Positions 31,851 to 40,439 are shown, counted from the first letter of the stretch. The stretch: 64,000 nt of DNA from Streptomyces himalayensis subsp. himalayensis (GCF_013778455.1 NZ_JACEHE010000015.1:62001-126000); one strand, 5' to 3'. Numbers and translations: made by a program. Notes: generated from the sequence alone by a model not told the origin.

Positions 31851-31865
31851 CTGATGGACCGTCAG
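31851..31865. promoter_or_regulatory. box B palindrome (CTGATGGACCGTCAG)
   Basis: Matches CTGAYG-N3-CRTCAG; it is 23 bases after the KstR-like box and 56 bases before the P450 start. Confidence 0.6.
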
Positions 31866-31920
31866 ACCCGGGGACGGTTGGGCCGTCAGAGCCTTCAGAC
31901 CAGGACACCTGGAGTTGCCG

Positions 31921-33165
31921 ATGCCCTGTCCAGCGCTGCCCGAAGGGTTCGACTTCACCGATCCCGATGTGCTCCACCACCGCGTACCCCTCCCGGAGTT
32001 CGCCGAGCTGCGGAAGGCCGAACCGGTCCGCTGGATCGCCCAGCAGCCCGGCATCGCCGGCTTCCAGGACGAGGGCTACTGGGCCGTCACCCGGCACGCG
32101 GACGTCAAGTACGTCTCCACGCACCCCGACCTCTTCTCCTCGAACCTCAACACCGCGATCATCCGCTTCAACGAGCACATCAACCGCGACCAGATCGAGG
32201 TCCAGCGGCTGATCATGCTCAACATGGACCCGCCCGAACACACCCGGGTCCGCCAGATCGTGCAGCGCGGCTTCACCCCGCGCGCCATCCGCTCGCTGGA
32301 GGATGCCCTGCGCGCCCGCGCCGGCTCGATCGTCGAGACGGCCCTCGCGAGCGCGGGCCCGGACGGCTCCTTCGACTTCGTCACCAACGTCGCCTGCGAG
32401 CTTCCCCTGCAGGCCATCGCCGAGCTGATCGGCATTCCCCAGGACGACCGCATCAAGATCTTCGACTGGTCCAACCAGATGGTGGCGTACGACGACCCCG
32501 AGTTCGCCATCACCGAGGACGTGGCCGCCGAAGCCGCCACCGAGCTCATCTCGTACGCGATGAACATGGCCGCCGCCCGCAAGGAGTGCCCGGCAAAGGA
32601 CATCGTCACCCAGCTCGTGGCCGCCGGGGACCAGGGCAATCTCGGCTCCGACGAGTTCGGCTTCTTCGTGCTGATGCTCGCGGTCGCGGGCAACGAGACG
32701 ACCCGCAACGCCATCAGCCACGGCATGCACGCCTTCCTGACCCACCCGGACCAGTGGGAGCTGTACAAGCGCGAGCGTCCCGCGACGACCGCCGAGGAGA
32801 TCGTCCGCTGGGCCACGCCCGTGGTCTCCTTCCAGCGCACCGCGACGCAGGACACCGAGCTCGGCGGGCAGCAGATCAGGAAGGGCGACCGGGTCGGCAT
32901 CTTCTACTCGTCCGCGAACCACGACCCGGAGGTCTTCACCGACCCCGGCGTCTTCGACATCACCCGCGACCCCAACCCGCACCTCGGCTTCGGGGGCGGC
33001 GGCCCCCACTACTGCCTCGGCAAATCCCTCGCCACCCTCGAGATCGACCTCATCTTCAACGCCGTGGCGGAGGCCATGCCGGATCTGCGCCTGGCCGGCG
33101 ACCCGCGGCGGCTGCGCTCGGCCTGGCTCAACGGCGTGAAGGAGCTCCAGGTCAGCACCGCGTGA
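31921..33165 (+). CDS. cyp125: cytochrome P450, CYP125-like
   Basis: A 414-residue P450. The I-helix is MLAVAGNETTRNAIS, the ExxR motif is EEIVRWATPVVSFQRTA, and the heme Cys365 sits in GFGGGGPHYCLG. Segments such as SCELPLQAIAELIG-type (here ACELPLQAIAELIGIPQDD), VTQLVAAGDQG and RLRSAWLNGVKELQV match CYP125A1 very closely from memory. CYP125 oxidises the terminal methyl (C26/C27) of cholesterol or cholestenone, the first step of side-chain removal. ATG 31921 is chosen because GGAG lies six bases before; a TTG six bases earlier would sit on the ribosome site. KstR-like and box B sites are upstream. Confidence 0.9.
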   Translation: MPCPALPEGFDFTDPDVLHHRVPLPEFAELRKAEPVRWIAQQPGIAGFQDEGYWAVTRHADVKYVSTHPDLFSSNLNTAIIRFNEHINRDQIEVQRLIMLNMDPPEHTRVRQIVQRGFTPRAIRSLEDALRARAGSIVETALASAGPDGSFDFVTNVACELPLQAIAELIGIPQDDRIKIFDWSNQMVAYDDPEFAITEDVAAEAATELISYAMNMAAARKECPAKDIVTQLVAAGDQGNLGSDEFGFFVLMLAVAGNETTRNAISHGMHAFLTHPDQWELYKRERPATTAEEIVRWATPVVSFQRTATQDTELGGQQIRKGDRVGIFYSSANHDPEVFTDPGVFDITRDPNPHLGFGGGGPHYCLGKSLATLEIDLIFNAVAEAMPDLRLAGDPRRLRSAWLNGVKELQVSTA

Positions 33166-33187
33166 CCGGTCCCCACCGGCCCGTTGA

Positions 33188-33207
33188 CCTGCCTCCGCGG
33201 AGGCAGG
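33188..33207 (+). terminator. palindromic hairpin after the P450 gene
   Basis: CCTGCCTCCGCGGAGGCAGG is a perfect 20-base palindrome 22 bases after the stop; the GGCAGGGG within it can also pair with CCCCTGCC at 33228. Confidence 0.65.
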
Positions 33208-33282
33208 GGCATCCCCCCTACGCCCCGCCCCTGCCTCCCGGAGGCCGGACCGCGTGAACGAATCCGTCCTGGGCAGCGTCCA

Positions 33283-33308
33283 GGCAAGTGTCACCTGATT
33301 CACTTGCC
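33283..33308. promoter_or_regulatory. inverted repeat GGCAAGTG-N10-CACTTGCC
   Basis: Perfect 8-base arms 30 bases before the next gene's start. It could be an operator or part of a hairpin. A related sequence (CCCTGATTCACCTGAC) lies upstream of the GT87/PAP2 gene near 37206. Confidence 0.45.
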
Positions 33309-33337
33309 CCTCGTAGCCTTCGAATGGAAACAGTGCC

Positions 33338-35047
33338 TTGGTCTCCGCCGAGCTGTCCGGCCCCCGCACAGCAGGCGGGTCATCACCCCGTAAGGAACTC
33401 CCCCAACCACCCCGCGGGCTTCTCGGCCTGGTCCGCCGCCATCGCATCCCGCTGATCGCGACCGTCCCCACGCTGTCCCTGTACGCGGTGTGGTGGATCT
33501 TCCTCGCCACGGGCGGCGGCGACCTGGCGGCCCAGGAGGCGTGGGCCGAGTTCGCGTCCCGGCACGGCGGATCGGCGTACGGCCTGTTCTGGTACGGCGG
33601 TATGCACACCGCCAACTACAGCCTCATATCGCCGTACTTGATGGCTGGCCTCGGCGTGCGCACCGTAACGGTCATCTCCGGGCTCGCGGCGGCCTGGCTG
33701 GCCGCGGTGATCTTCGTACGCACCGGGATACGACGGCCGCTGGGGCCTGCCCTGCTCGCCTCGCTCGCCCTGTGGTGCAACGTGGCGTCGGGGCGTACGA
33801 CGTTCGCACTGGGCGTGGCCTTCGGGCTCGCCGCCTGTCTGCTGCTGGTGTCGGAACGGCGCGCGTGGCTCGCGACCGTGTGCGCGGGGCTGGCGGCCAT
33901 GGCGAGTCCGGTGGCCGGGCTGTTCGTCATGGTCGCGGGGGCGGGCTGGTTCTTCGTACGCGACCGTGTCCGGGCCGTCGTGCTGCTGGTGCCGCCTGTC
34001 GTCGTGGTCGGGGTGACGACGCTGCTGTTTCCGTTCAGCGGCGAGCAGCCCATGCCGTTCTCCCGTATCTGGCCGCCGGTTCTGTACAGCCTGGCCGTCG
34101 TGGTGGCGGCGCCGCGTTCGTGGCGGGTGGTGCGGTGGGGTGCTGCGGTGTACGCCGCCGGCACAGTGCTCACGTATCTGGTTCCGTCCCCGATCGGAAC
34201 GAACGTCGAGCGGCTCACCGAGCTGCTGGCCCCGGCCGTGCTGCTCGCCGCGCTGCTCGCATCCGGGCTGCCCGCCGTACGCGGCGTGGTGTCCGCACCC
34301 GGGCTGCATGCCGTGCGCGGCGCGCTGCTCGGGCCGGGCCTGCCCGTCGTCCGCAGCCTGGTGCTCGCGGTGGCGCTGGTGCTGTCCTCGGGGTGGGTGG
34401 TGCAGAAGACCCGGGACGACCTGGTGGTGTCGACGACCGTGCCCGCCTGGGCAGCCGACACCAAGGGTGTGGTGGGGGCTCTGCGGCGGCTCGGCGCCGA
34501 CCGTAGCCGGGTCGAGGTGGTCCCGGCCCGCAACCATCGCGAGGCCACCGCACTCGCGCCGCATGTGAACATGGCGCGCGGCTGGAACCGCCAGCTCGAC
34601 GTCGAGCGCGGGCGGCTCTTCTACGACGGGTCCTTCTCGGCGGCGACGTACCGGGCCTGGCTGGACCGGTGGGCGGTGGGGTTCGTGGTGCTGTCGTCGG
34701 GGAAACCGGACGGCCCCGCCGAGCAGGAGGCGCGCCTCGTGCGCAGCGGACCGTCCTGGCTGGAACCCGTGTGGAGTGACGCGCACTGGCGCGTCTACCG
34801 CGTCCAGGACGCCGTGCCGCTGGTCTCGACGCCCGCCACCGTCGTGCGTACGACCAGCTCGGACATCGTGGTCCGCGTCCCGCGGCCGGGCGTGGTGACC
34901 GTGCGCGTCGCGTACTCGCCGTGGCTCCGGGCGAAGGGCGGATGCCTGGAGCGGCACGGCGAGTTCACGCGGCTGACGGTGTCCGCGCCGGGCGAGTACC
35001 GGATCAGCTCGGAGTACGGTCGGGCGCCTTCTCCGGCTCGGTGCTGA
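33338..35047 (+). CDS. polytopic membrane protein, possible GT-C-like
   Basis: A 569-residue protein with about ten hydrophobic segments (from residue ~35 to ~350), then a ~200-residue extracytoplasmic C-terminal part (ARGWNRQLDVERGRLFYDG...AYSPWLRAKGGCLERHG). The extracellular-type loop after the first TM (NYSLISPYLMAGLG) resembles integral glycosyltransferases, but no Asp pair is clear. No family is assigned with confidence. The start is uncertain: TTG 33338 gives the longest frame, yet AAGGA at 33391 suggests initiation may lie further in. Its 3' end overlaps the opposing GT87/PAP2 gene by 44 bases. Confidence 0.7.
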   Translation: MVSAELSGPRTAGGSSPRKELPQPPRGLLGLVRRHRIPLIATVPTLSLYAVWWIFLATGGGDLAAQEAWAEFASRHGGSAYGLFWYGGMHTANYSLISPYLMAGLGVRTVTVISGLAAAWLAAVIFVRTGIRRPLGPALLASLALWCNVASGRTTFALGVAFGLAACLLLVSERRAWLATVCAGLAAMASPVAGLFVMVAGAGWFFVRDRVRAVVLLVPPVVVVGVTTLLFPFSGEQPMPFSRIWPPVLYSLAVVVAAPRSWRVVRWGAAVYAAGTVLTYLVPSPIGTNVERLTELLAPAVLLAALLASGLPAVRGVVSAPGLHAVRGALLGPGLPVVRSLVLAVALVLSSGWVVQKTRDDLVVSTTVPAWAADTKGVVGALRRLGADRSRVEVVPARNHREATALAPHVNMARGWNRQLDVERGRLFYDGSFSAATYRAWLDRWAVGFVVLSSGKPDGPAEQEARLVRSGPSWLEPVWSDAHWRVYRVQDAVPLVSTPATVVRTTSSDIVVRVPRPGVVTVRVAYSPWLRAKGGCLERHGEFTRLTVSAPGEYRISSEYGRAPSPARC

Positions 35048-37037
35048 CGGCGCCTGCGGCCTTCAGCGGGATGCGGGAACGCGGCCCGGACAGCACATGC
35101 GTGAGTGCGAAGCCCGCGCCGACGACGGCGGCGCCGCCGGCCGCGTCCAGCACCCAGTGGTTGGCGGTCACGACGATCGCGGAGACCGTGAACAGCGGGT
35201 GCAGCAGCCCCAGCGCCTTCATCCACCACTTCGGCGCCAGGACGACGATGACGATGCCGCACCACAGTGACCAGCCGAAATGCAGCGAGGGCATCGCCGC
35301 GTACTGGTTCGTCAGCGCGGTCAGCGCCCCGTAGTCCGGCTGGGAGAAGTCCTGGACACCGTGGACCGTGTCGACGAAGCCGAGGTCCGGCATGAGGCGC
35401 GGCGGCGCGAGCGGGTAGAGCCAGAAGCCGAGGAGGGCGAGGAGTGTGGCGAGGCCGAGCGCGGAGCGCGCCCAGCGGTAGTCGGCGGGGCGGCGCGCAT
35501 AGAGGACGCCGAGGATCGTCAGCGGTACGACGAAGTGGAACGACGAGTAGTAGAAGTTGAAGAAGCCCTCCAGCCAGGGCACCTTCACGACGGTGTGGTT
35601 GGCCCAGTGCTCGATGTCGATGAAGAGGGCCTTCTCTATCGCGTGTATCTGCTCGCCGTGTTCCTCGGCGGCGGCCCGGCCGCCGGTCGCGGCGAGGCGG
35701 ACGTGCGAGTAGGCGGAGTAGCCGACGCGTATCAGCAGCAGTTCGAGCAGCAGGTTCGGGCGGCTGAGCACGCGGCGCCAGAAGGGCAGCAGCGGCACGC
35801 GGCTCCACCGGGACGGGGCGGGCTCGGCGTAGTCGGTCGGGACCGGTGTCCGGTAGTACGGCGACGTACGGGGCAGGAAGGGCACGGCGCAGGCGGCGGC
35901 GACCGCGGCGATCAGCACCACGTTGTCCCGCAGCGGATGGAGCATCGCCATGTTCGGCAGCATCATCTTCGCGGGCAGCGTCATCACCAGGACGACAGCG
36001 ACCGGCCAGACGTAGCGGTCCGACTCCCGCCTGCCGACCCGGCCGACCACGGCGAGCAGCACCCACAGCAGCTGGTGCTGCCAGGTCGTCGGCGACACCA
36101 CGGCAGCGACACAGCCGGTCAGCGCGACGGCGAGCAGCAGCTGCCCGTCGCGCGCGTACCGCACCGCGCGGCGCAGCCCGACGACGGCGACGGCCGCGCC
36201 CAGCATGAGGAACAGCGCTGTTTCGAGCGGCCCTTGGAGTCCGAGCCGCAGCAGCGCGCCGTGCAGCGACTGGTTGGCGAGGCTGTCCGGGCGCTCGCCG
36301 AGGCCCGCGCCGGCGAGATGGTGCACCCAGTACGTCCGGGAGTCATGCGGAAGGGCCGCCCAGGCCAGCGCGGTGCAGGCGGCGAACGTGACGCCGGTGG
36401 AGGCGGCGGCGCGTCTGCGTCCGGTGAGCCACAGCAGCGGCGCGAACAGCAGCACGGTCGGCTGGAGGGCCGCGGCGACACCGATGAGCGCCCCGCTGAG
36501 GCGCTCACCGCGGGCCGCGAAGCAGCCGAGCAGCACCAGCAGGACCGGCAGGATGCTGGTCTGCCCGAGATACAGGGTGTTGCGCACCGGCAGCGAGATC
36601 ATCAGCAGACAGATCGCCACGGGCGCGGCCAGCAGCGACGTGCGGCGGGACACCGGCTGCGGCAGGGCGCGGGCCGCGACCAGGCCGAGCACCACGACGA
36701 GCAGCAGGGTGCCGAAGGTCCAGCCCCAGCCGAGCGCTTCCTCGGCGGCGCTCGTGAGTGGCCTGAGCACGAGGCCGGCGAAAGGAGTGCCGGTGAACAC
36801 GTCCGCGTCGTACAGCGAGCCCTCCACATGAAGGACACCGCCCGGCCCGGTCCAGGTCTCCAGGTCGGTCAGCCGTTCCCCGGGAGGCAGCCGCAGCACC
36901 GCCGCGACCTGGCGTATCGCAAGGACGGCGGCGATCACCCACAGGGCGGCGCGGGCCGCTCCCAGTCGCGCCGTCGCCACTCCGGACGCCCCCGCCCCCA
37001 AGGCATTACCCGCTCCACCGTGCTCCACGTTCGCCAC
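35004..37037 (-). CDS. bifunctional GT87 glycosyltransferase / PAP2 phosphatase
   Basis: A 677-residue membrane protein. The N-terminal ~390 residues form a GT87 (DUF2029) mannosyltransferase-type domain with many TM helices (first loop Asp/Glu: GERLTDLETWTG; LPVRNTLYLGQTS; VSPTTWQHQLLW). The C-terminal ~230 residues are a PAP2 domain of the inositol-phosphorylceramide-synthase type: LAPPRLMP, MPSLHFGWS (catalytic His), ANHWVLDAAGG (second His and Asp). The fusion suggests a polyprenyl-phosphate mannose donor glycosyl transfer coupled to lipid phosphate release, but the product is unknown. GTG start. Convergent overlap of 44 bases with the gene before it. Confidence 0.85.
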   Translation of the reverse strand: MANVEHGGAGNALGAGASGVATARLGAARAALWVIAAVLAIRQVAAVLRLPPGERLTDLETWTGPGGVLHVEGSLYDADVFTGTPFAGLVLRPLTSAAEEALGWGWTFGTLLLVVVLGLVAARALPQPVSRRTSLLAAPVAICLLMISLPVRNTLYLGQTSILPVLLVLLGCFAARGERLSGALIGVAAALQPTVLLFAPLLWLTGRRRAAASTGVTFAACTALAWAALPHDSRTYWVHHLAGAGLGERPDSLANQSLHGALLRLGLQGPLETALFLMLGAAVAVVGLRRAVRYARDGQLLLAVALTGCVAAVVSPTTWQHQLLWVLLAVVGRVGRRESDRYVWPVAVVLVMTLPAKMMLPNMAMLHPLRDNVVLIAAVAAACAVPFLPRTSPYYRTPVPTDYAEPAPSRWSRVPLLPFWRRVLSRPNLLLELLLIRVGYSAYSHVRLAATGGRAAAEEHGEQIHAIEKALFIDIEHWANHTVVKVPWLEGFFNFYYSSFHFVVPLTILGVLYARRPADYRWARSALGLATLLALLGFWLYPLAPPRLMPDLGFVDTVHGVQDFSQPDYGALTALTNQYAAMPSLHFGWSLWCGIVIVVLAPKWWMKALGLLHPLFTVSAIVVTANHWVLDAAGGAAVVGAGFALTHVLSGPRSRIPLKAAGAVSTEPEKAPDRTPS

Positions 37038-37481
37038 GCCGCGTCGGCCCTCCCGCCCCGTCCGTCAACTCGTGCCTCGTCGCCCCGTGCCTTGCCGCAC
37101 GGGACCGCACGCCCCCGCGCCCGGTTCCTTGTCCTGGACCTGTCCGGCCCCCGAGAGCCTCAGGGCCCCCGAGGAGCCTCGCATCACCTTGGGGGTGAGA
37201 CGCACGCCACCCCTGATTCACCTGACTGCCTCCGGACATTTGACCGGATGTCGATGATGCGCGGCGAATGGGTTTCCGCCCAAGGCCCGTGATGGAAGTC
37301 TGGGGGCACTCCTGAGGCACCCCGGCGTTGCCTGGGGGATCTTGTGGACATGGCTGAAGGGCGATCCGGGCCTGGAAGCGAAGCCCCCAGGCCGGTCCAG
37401 GGGCCCGTCGGCAGCAAGGGTTACGACGGGTTCGTGCCGGCCCGTGTGTCGGAGGGAAGGGAACTCAAGCCTCCGGCCGCC
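37038..37481. other. 444-base stretch with no gene
   Basis: The promoter of the GT87/PAP2 gene must lie in the first part. It includes CCCTGATTCACCTGAC near 37206 and an imperfect inverted repeat around CCGGACATTTGACCGGATGTCG at 37231-37252. The rest shows codon bias only as antisense shadow of nothing; I see no gene. Confidence 0.5.
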
Positions 37482-37874
37482 TCAGCCCTCGTGGTAGAAC
37501 CCCACGTTCACACTGCGCGGCCTGCTCCGGTCGGCGATGATCAGCTCGCCGGAGCCGCCGCGCGGCAGCGACACCGTCGCGCCGTACCCGACGGGCTGGG
37601 CTGCCCCGCCCCTCACCAGCCGGACCTCCGACGAGGGGTCCGGCTGCGAGCCGCGCAGCCAGGTGACCGTCCAGGTCCCATCCGGTCCGCAGACGAACTC
37701 CAGGTGTACGCGCGACACGAACAGCCAGTCGTCGGGCGTGACCAGCCGGCACACGCTCTTGTCCCGCCCCACGCGCAGCACGGCGCCCGGGGCGCTCGGC
37801 GCTTCGGCGATGGTCATGCCCGCGGTAGCCGCTGCGTCCGCGTCCGACACCGAGGCCATGGTGAGCTCGAGCAC
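37482..37874 (-). CDS. FHA-domain protein
   Basis: A 130-residue protein that is little more than one forkhead-associated domain: LRVGRDKSVCRL (phosphothreonine-binding Arg and strand), DDWLFVSRVHLEFV (the Ser-Arg-x-His motif), then SVSLPRGGSGELII-like strands and an end VNVGFYHEG. FHA domains bind phosphothreonine peptides, so it is a likely partner or readout of Ser/Thr kinases. The GTG at 37874 has AAGGAG at the right distance; longer starts do not. It is divergent from the DUF1992 gene. Confidence 0.85.
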   Translation of the reverse strand: MLELTMASVSDADAAATAGMTIAEAPSAPGAVLRVGRDKSVCRLVTPDDWLFVSRVHLEFVCGPDGTWTVTWLRGSQPDPSSEVRLVRGGAAQPVGYGATVSLPRGGSGELIIADRSRPRSVNVGFYHEG

Positions 37875-38028
37875 GTGCGCTCCTTCAAATCGCCGAAGTC
37901 CGGGCACGGTTGCCGCGCCGCGGCCGCATGATAGGCCGCTGGCGAGCCTCCGGGCCCGTGGAGGTGACACACGACACGGCCGCCACCGCCCCTCCGGGAC
38001 GAAGCTTCACCTCTGAGACAATGAACAC

Positions 38029-38433
38029 ATGACCGAGCGCAAGCCACCCGGTGTCAGCTTCGAGTCCTGGATCGACAAGCAGATTCGCGAGGCGGAGGAG
38101 CGCGGCGACTTCGCCCGCCTTCCGGGGGCCGGCAAGCCCTTGCCGGACGGCCCGGACACCTCGTACGACGAGATGTGGTGGGTCAAGCAGAAGATGGCCC
38201 GCGAGGGCCTCTCCCATCTCCCGCCCACGCTCGCCCTCCGCAAGGAGGCGGAGGACGCCCGCGCCGCGGCCGCCGCGGCACCGTCGGAGCCCGTGGTCCG
38301 GCGGATCATCGCCGACATCAACGACAAGATCAGCGAAGCGCTGCGCCGGCCGCCGCCCGGCCCTCTGCTGGGTCTCGCGCCGTTCGACGTCGAGGCCGTG
38401 GTGAGGGACTGGCACGAGCGCCGGCAGCGGTGA
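38029..38433 (+). CDS. DUF1992 (DnaJ-C28-like conserved region) protein
   Basis: A 134-residue protein whose first ~70 residues match the DUF1992 signature: SWIDKQIREAEERGDFARLPGAGKPLPD, then MWWVKQKMAREGLSHLPPTLALRKE. Also found next to J-domains in eukaryotic DNAJC28; the bacterial role is unknown. The rest is a helical tail (VVRRIIADINDKISEALRRP). No strong ribosome site. It is followed by a perfect 24-base tandem duplication and a terminator. Confidence 0.85.
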   Translation: MTERKPPGVSFESWIDKQIREAEERGDFARLPGAGKPLPDGPDTSYDEMWWVKQKMAREGLSHLPPTLALRKEAEDARAAAAAAPSEPVVRRIIADINDKISEALRRPPPGPLLGLAPFDVEAVVRDWHERRQR

Positions 38434-38439
38434 GCCCGG

Positions 38440-38487
38440 CCAGCTGGCAGGAGCTGGTACGACCCAGCTGGCAGGAGCTGGTACGAC
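38440..38487. repeat. perfect 24-bp tandem duplication
   Basis: CCAGCTGGCAGGAGCTGGTA followed by CGAC occurs twice in a row (38440-38463 and 38464-38487), 7 bases after the DUF1992 stop. Confidence 0.85.
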
Positions 38488-38489
38488 AA

Positions 38490-38519
38490 AGCGGCCCCTG
38501 CCCGCAAGCAGGGGCCGCT
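38490..38519 (+). terminator. hairpin terminator
   Basis: AGCGGCCCCTGC and its complement around a CCGCAA loop; 12-bp perfect stem after DUF1992 and before the converging gene at 38650. Confidence 0.85.
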
Positions 38520-38649
38520 CGAGGGCGGTCCGCCGGCCGCCGCCACCGACCGGCGGACCGCTGTCCGGATCGCTGCCCGGGCCGCCGTCCGGACCGCCCG
38601 TCCGGGCCGCCGTCCGGACCGCCGTCCGGACCGACCGTCCGTCCGTCCG

Positions 38650-38952
38650 TCACAGGCTCAGGAGCCGCTCCGCCGTCTCCCGGTAGTCCCGCAGCGCCAG
38701 GCGCAGCTGCTCCGTGTCCGCCGTGCGCTCCTCGCCCTCACCCATGGACTGCCAGGCGGTGCGGATCGTACGGCGGCGGTGTGCGAGGGTCTTCGTCACG
38801 CGGTTGACCGCCTCGTGCAGGACCTCGTCGGCCTCCTCGACCGCGCCCCTCGGGCTGTCGACGAACGCGTTGACAGCGTGCTGCAGACGGGCGGTCAGTT
38901 TGTCGCGTTCATCGGGCGGCAGCAGCGTCCCCGTGCCCTCGTAGTCGGCCAT
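38650..38952 (-). CDS. small helical protein with VDSPxxAVEEAD motif
   Basis: A 100-residue, highly charged, helical protein (LQHAVNAFVDSPRGAVEEADEVLHEAVNRV, RRRTIRTAWQ). The same motif, FVDSPxxAVxEAD, occurs in the upstream gene, so the two are related. Its ATG at 38952 has GAGGAG. It starts 6 bases after the stop of the upstream gene; they form one operon. Function unknown. Confidence 0.75.
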   Translation of the reverse strand: MADYEGTGTLLPPDERDKLTARLQHAVNAFVDSPRGAVEEADEVLHEAVNRVTKTLAHRRRTIRTAWQSMGEGEERTADTEQLRLALRDYRETAERLLSL

Positions 38953-38957
38953 GCCGC

Positions 38958-39659
38958 TCAACTCCTCTTCGGGTGATGCCGGTTGAAGGCCCACAGGGAG
39001 TGGAACCGCCCGCCCCCGCGGTCCTCGCGAGACCGGCCCGTGGCGTCCGCGGCGCTGCTGCGGCCCGTGCCCTGCCCCTCGGACCGGCCCGCGCGGGTGC
39101 CGTGCTCCGCCACCAGGTCGTCGAAGAGGGCGCGCGCGTCGAGCATGGCGGCGCGCATCTCCTCCGTGCCGGACAGGCTGCTCTGCGTGCCGCCGGTGGT
39201 CCCGGCCCGGGCCACCCGGTGCACCCGGCGGTAGCCGTCGACGTGCGTGCCGTGGTGCACGGACAGGGCGGCCACCTGCTCCTCGTAGTGCACGCCGTCA
39301 GGGAAGCCGCGGGCCGCCGCAACCTCCGCGAGCAGCCGGTCCGCCTCGGTCACCGCATCGCCCGGCGAGTCGACGAAGCGCTCCTGCGCATCCGTCCAGC
39401 GGGTCTCGTACGCCTCCCGCGCGGCGGGTTCCAGGGGGCGCGTACGGAGTGAGCCGTGCCGCTTCACGCGGTCCGTGAGGTCCCGTTCCGCTGCTTTGGT
39501 GTCGCCGTCGTGGCGGGCGACCGTCCGTTCGTACTCCGGTCCGAAGCGCCGCTTCAGTCCGCGCGAGCTTCCGAGCACGGCGGTGGCGGCGAAGGCTCCG
39601 ATGGCGGCGAGCACGATCACGACCGCGATCACGATCAGCGCGATGGTCAGGCCTGACAT
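38958..39659 (-). CDS. membrane-anchored protein with VDSPxxAVxEAD helical domain
   Basis: A 233-residue protein: one N-terminal membrane segment (LTIALIVIAVVIVLAAIGAFAATAVL), then a cytoplasmic helical domain with RRFGPEYERTVARHDGDTKAAERDL and FVDSPGDAVTEADRLLAEVAAARGFP, then a less ordered tail. The two-helix motif recurs in the small downstream protein, suggesting duplication or a shared partner surface. No known family name. The ATG at 39659 has AGGAGGG upstream. Confidence 0.78.
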   Translation of the reverse strand: MSGLTIALIVIAVVIVLAAIGAFAATAVLGSSRGLKRRFGPEYERTVARHDGDTKAAERDLTDRVKRHGSLRTRPLEPAAREAYETRWTDAQERFVDSPGDAVTEADRLLAEVAAARGFPDGVHYEEQVAALSVHHGTHVDGYRRVHRVARAGTTGGTQSSLSGTEEMRAAMLDARALFDDLVAEHGTRAGRSEGQGTGRSSAADATGRSREDRGGGRFHSLWAFNRHHPKRS

Positions 39660-39848
39660 GGCCGGCTGCCCTCCTGGGTCTTTCGCATGGTCTGTCGTAG
39701 CTCCTGTCCCTGCGCCGGGTTGCCCGGATACCCGCACTCAAACGGCGCCCGCCCGTCTCCGGCCCGCAGCCCCGCCGGGCGCCGGTCCGGGCAGGCGTTG
39801 TGAGCATCTCTAAATCCGCTTGCACCCGCCGCCGGGCCCGCCCCGACA

Positions 39849-40439
39849 ATGAGCGCCATGACCGACGCGACGGGCACGACGGCCCACAGGATCACGGGCA
39901 CAACGCCTCACTCGCCGGCGAAGGCGGACACGGCACAGGGGCCGTGGACCGTCGCTCCGGAGGCGTTCGACTCCCCCGTGGCGGTGGCCCTCTGGCGGGC
40001 GTACTACACGGAGGTCAGCGACCGCTGGTATGAGCTCCACGAGGGGCGCTCGACGCCGCCCGACGAGCTGGAGCGGGAGATCGCGGCGGACCCCGGGTCC
40101 GATTTCGTCCCGCCCCGCGGGGTGCTGCTGGTCGCGCGGTACGACGGGGAGCCGGCGGGCATGGCCGGGATGCGGCTGCTGGACGCCTCGACGGGAGAGC
40201 TCAAGCGGTTCTTCGTACGCAGGGAGATGCGCGGCAAGGGCGGCGCGGCCCTTCTGCTTGCGGCGGCCGAGGACGCTGCCCGCGCACTCGGCGCCGACCG
40301 CGTCGTCCTGGACACCCGGCACGACCTGGTGGAGGCCCGCGCGCTGTACGCCCGCCACGGCTATGAGGAGATCGAGGCGTACAACGCGAGCGCATACGCC
40401 GAGCACTGGTTCAGCAAGAGGCTCGCGGCCGAGGGCTGA
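39849..40439 (+). CDS. GNAT-family N-acetyltransferase
   Basis: A 196-residue protein; residues ~95-185 are the GNAT core with the acetyl-CoA loop RREMRGKGGAALLLAAAEDAARALG and the end ALYARHGYEEIEAYN. Residues 1-45 are an extension without clear structure. The acceptor is unknown. No good ribosome site is visible for the ATG at 39849 or that at 39858. It converges on the MFS gene at 40513. Confidence 0.83.
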   Translation: MSAMTDATGTTAHRITGTTPHSPAKADTAQGPWTVAPEAFDSPVAVALWRAYYTEVSDRWYELHEGRSTPPDELEREIAADPGSDFVPPRGVLLVARYDGEPAGMAGMRLLDASTGELKRFFVRREMRGKGGAALLLAAAEDAARALGADRVVLDTRHDLVEARALYARHGYEEIEAYNASAYAEHWFSKRLAAEG

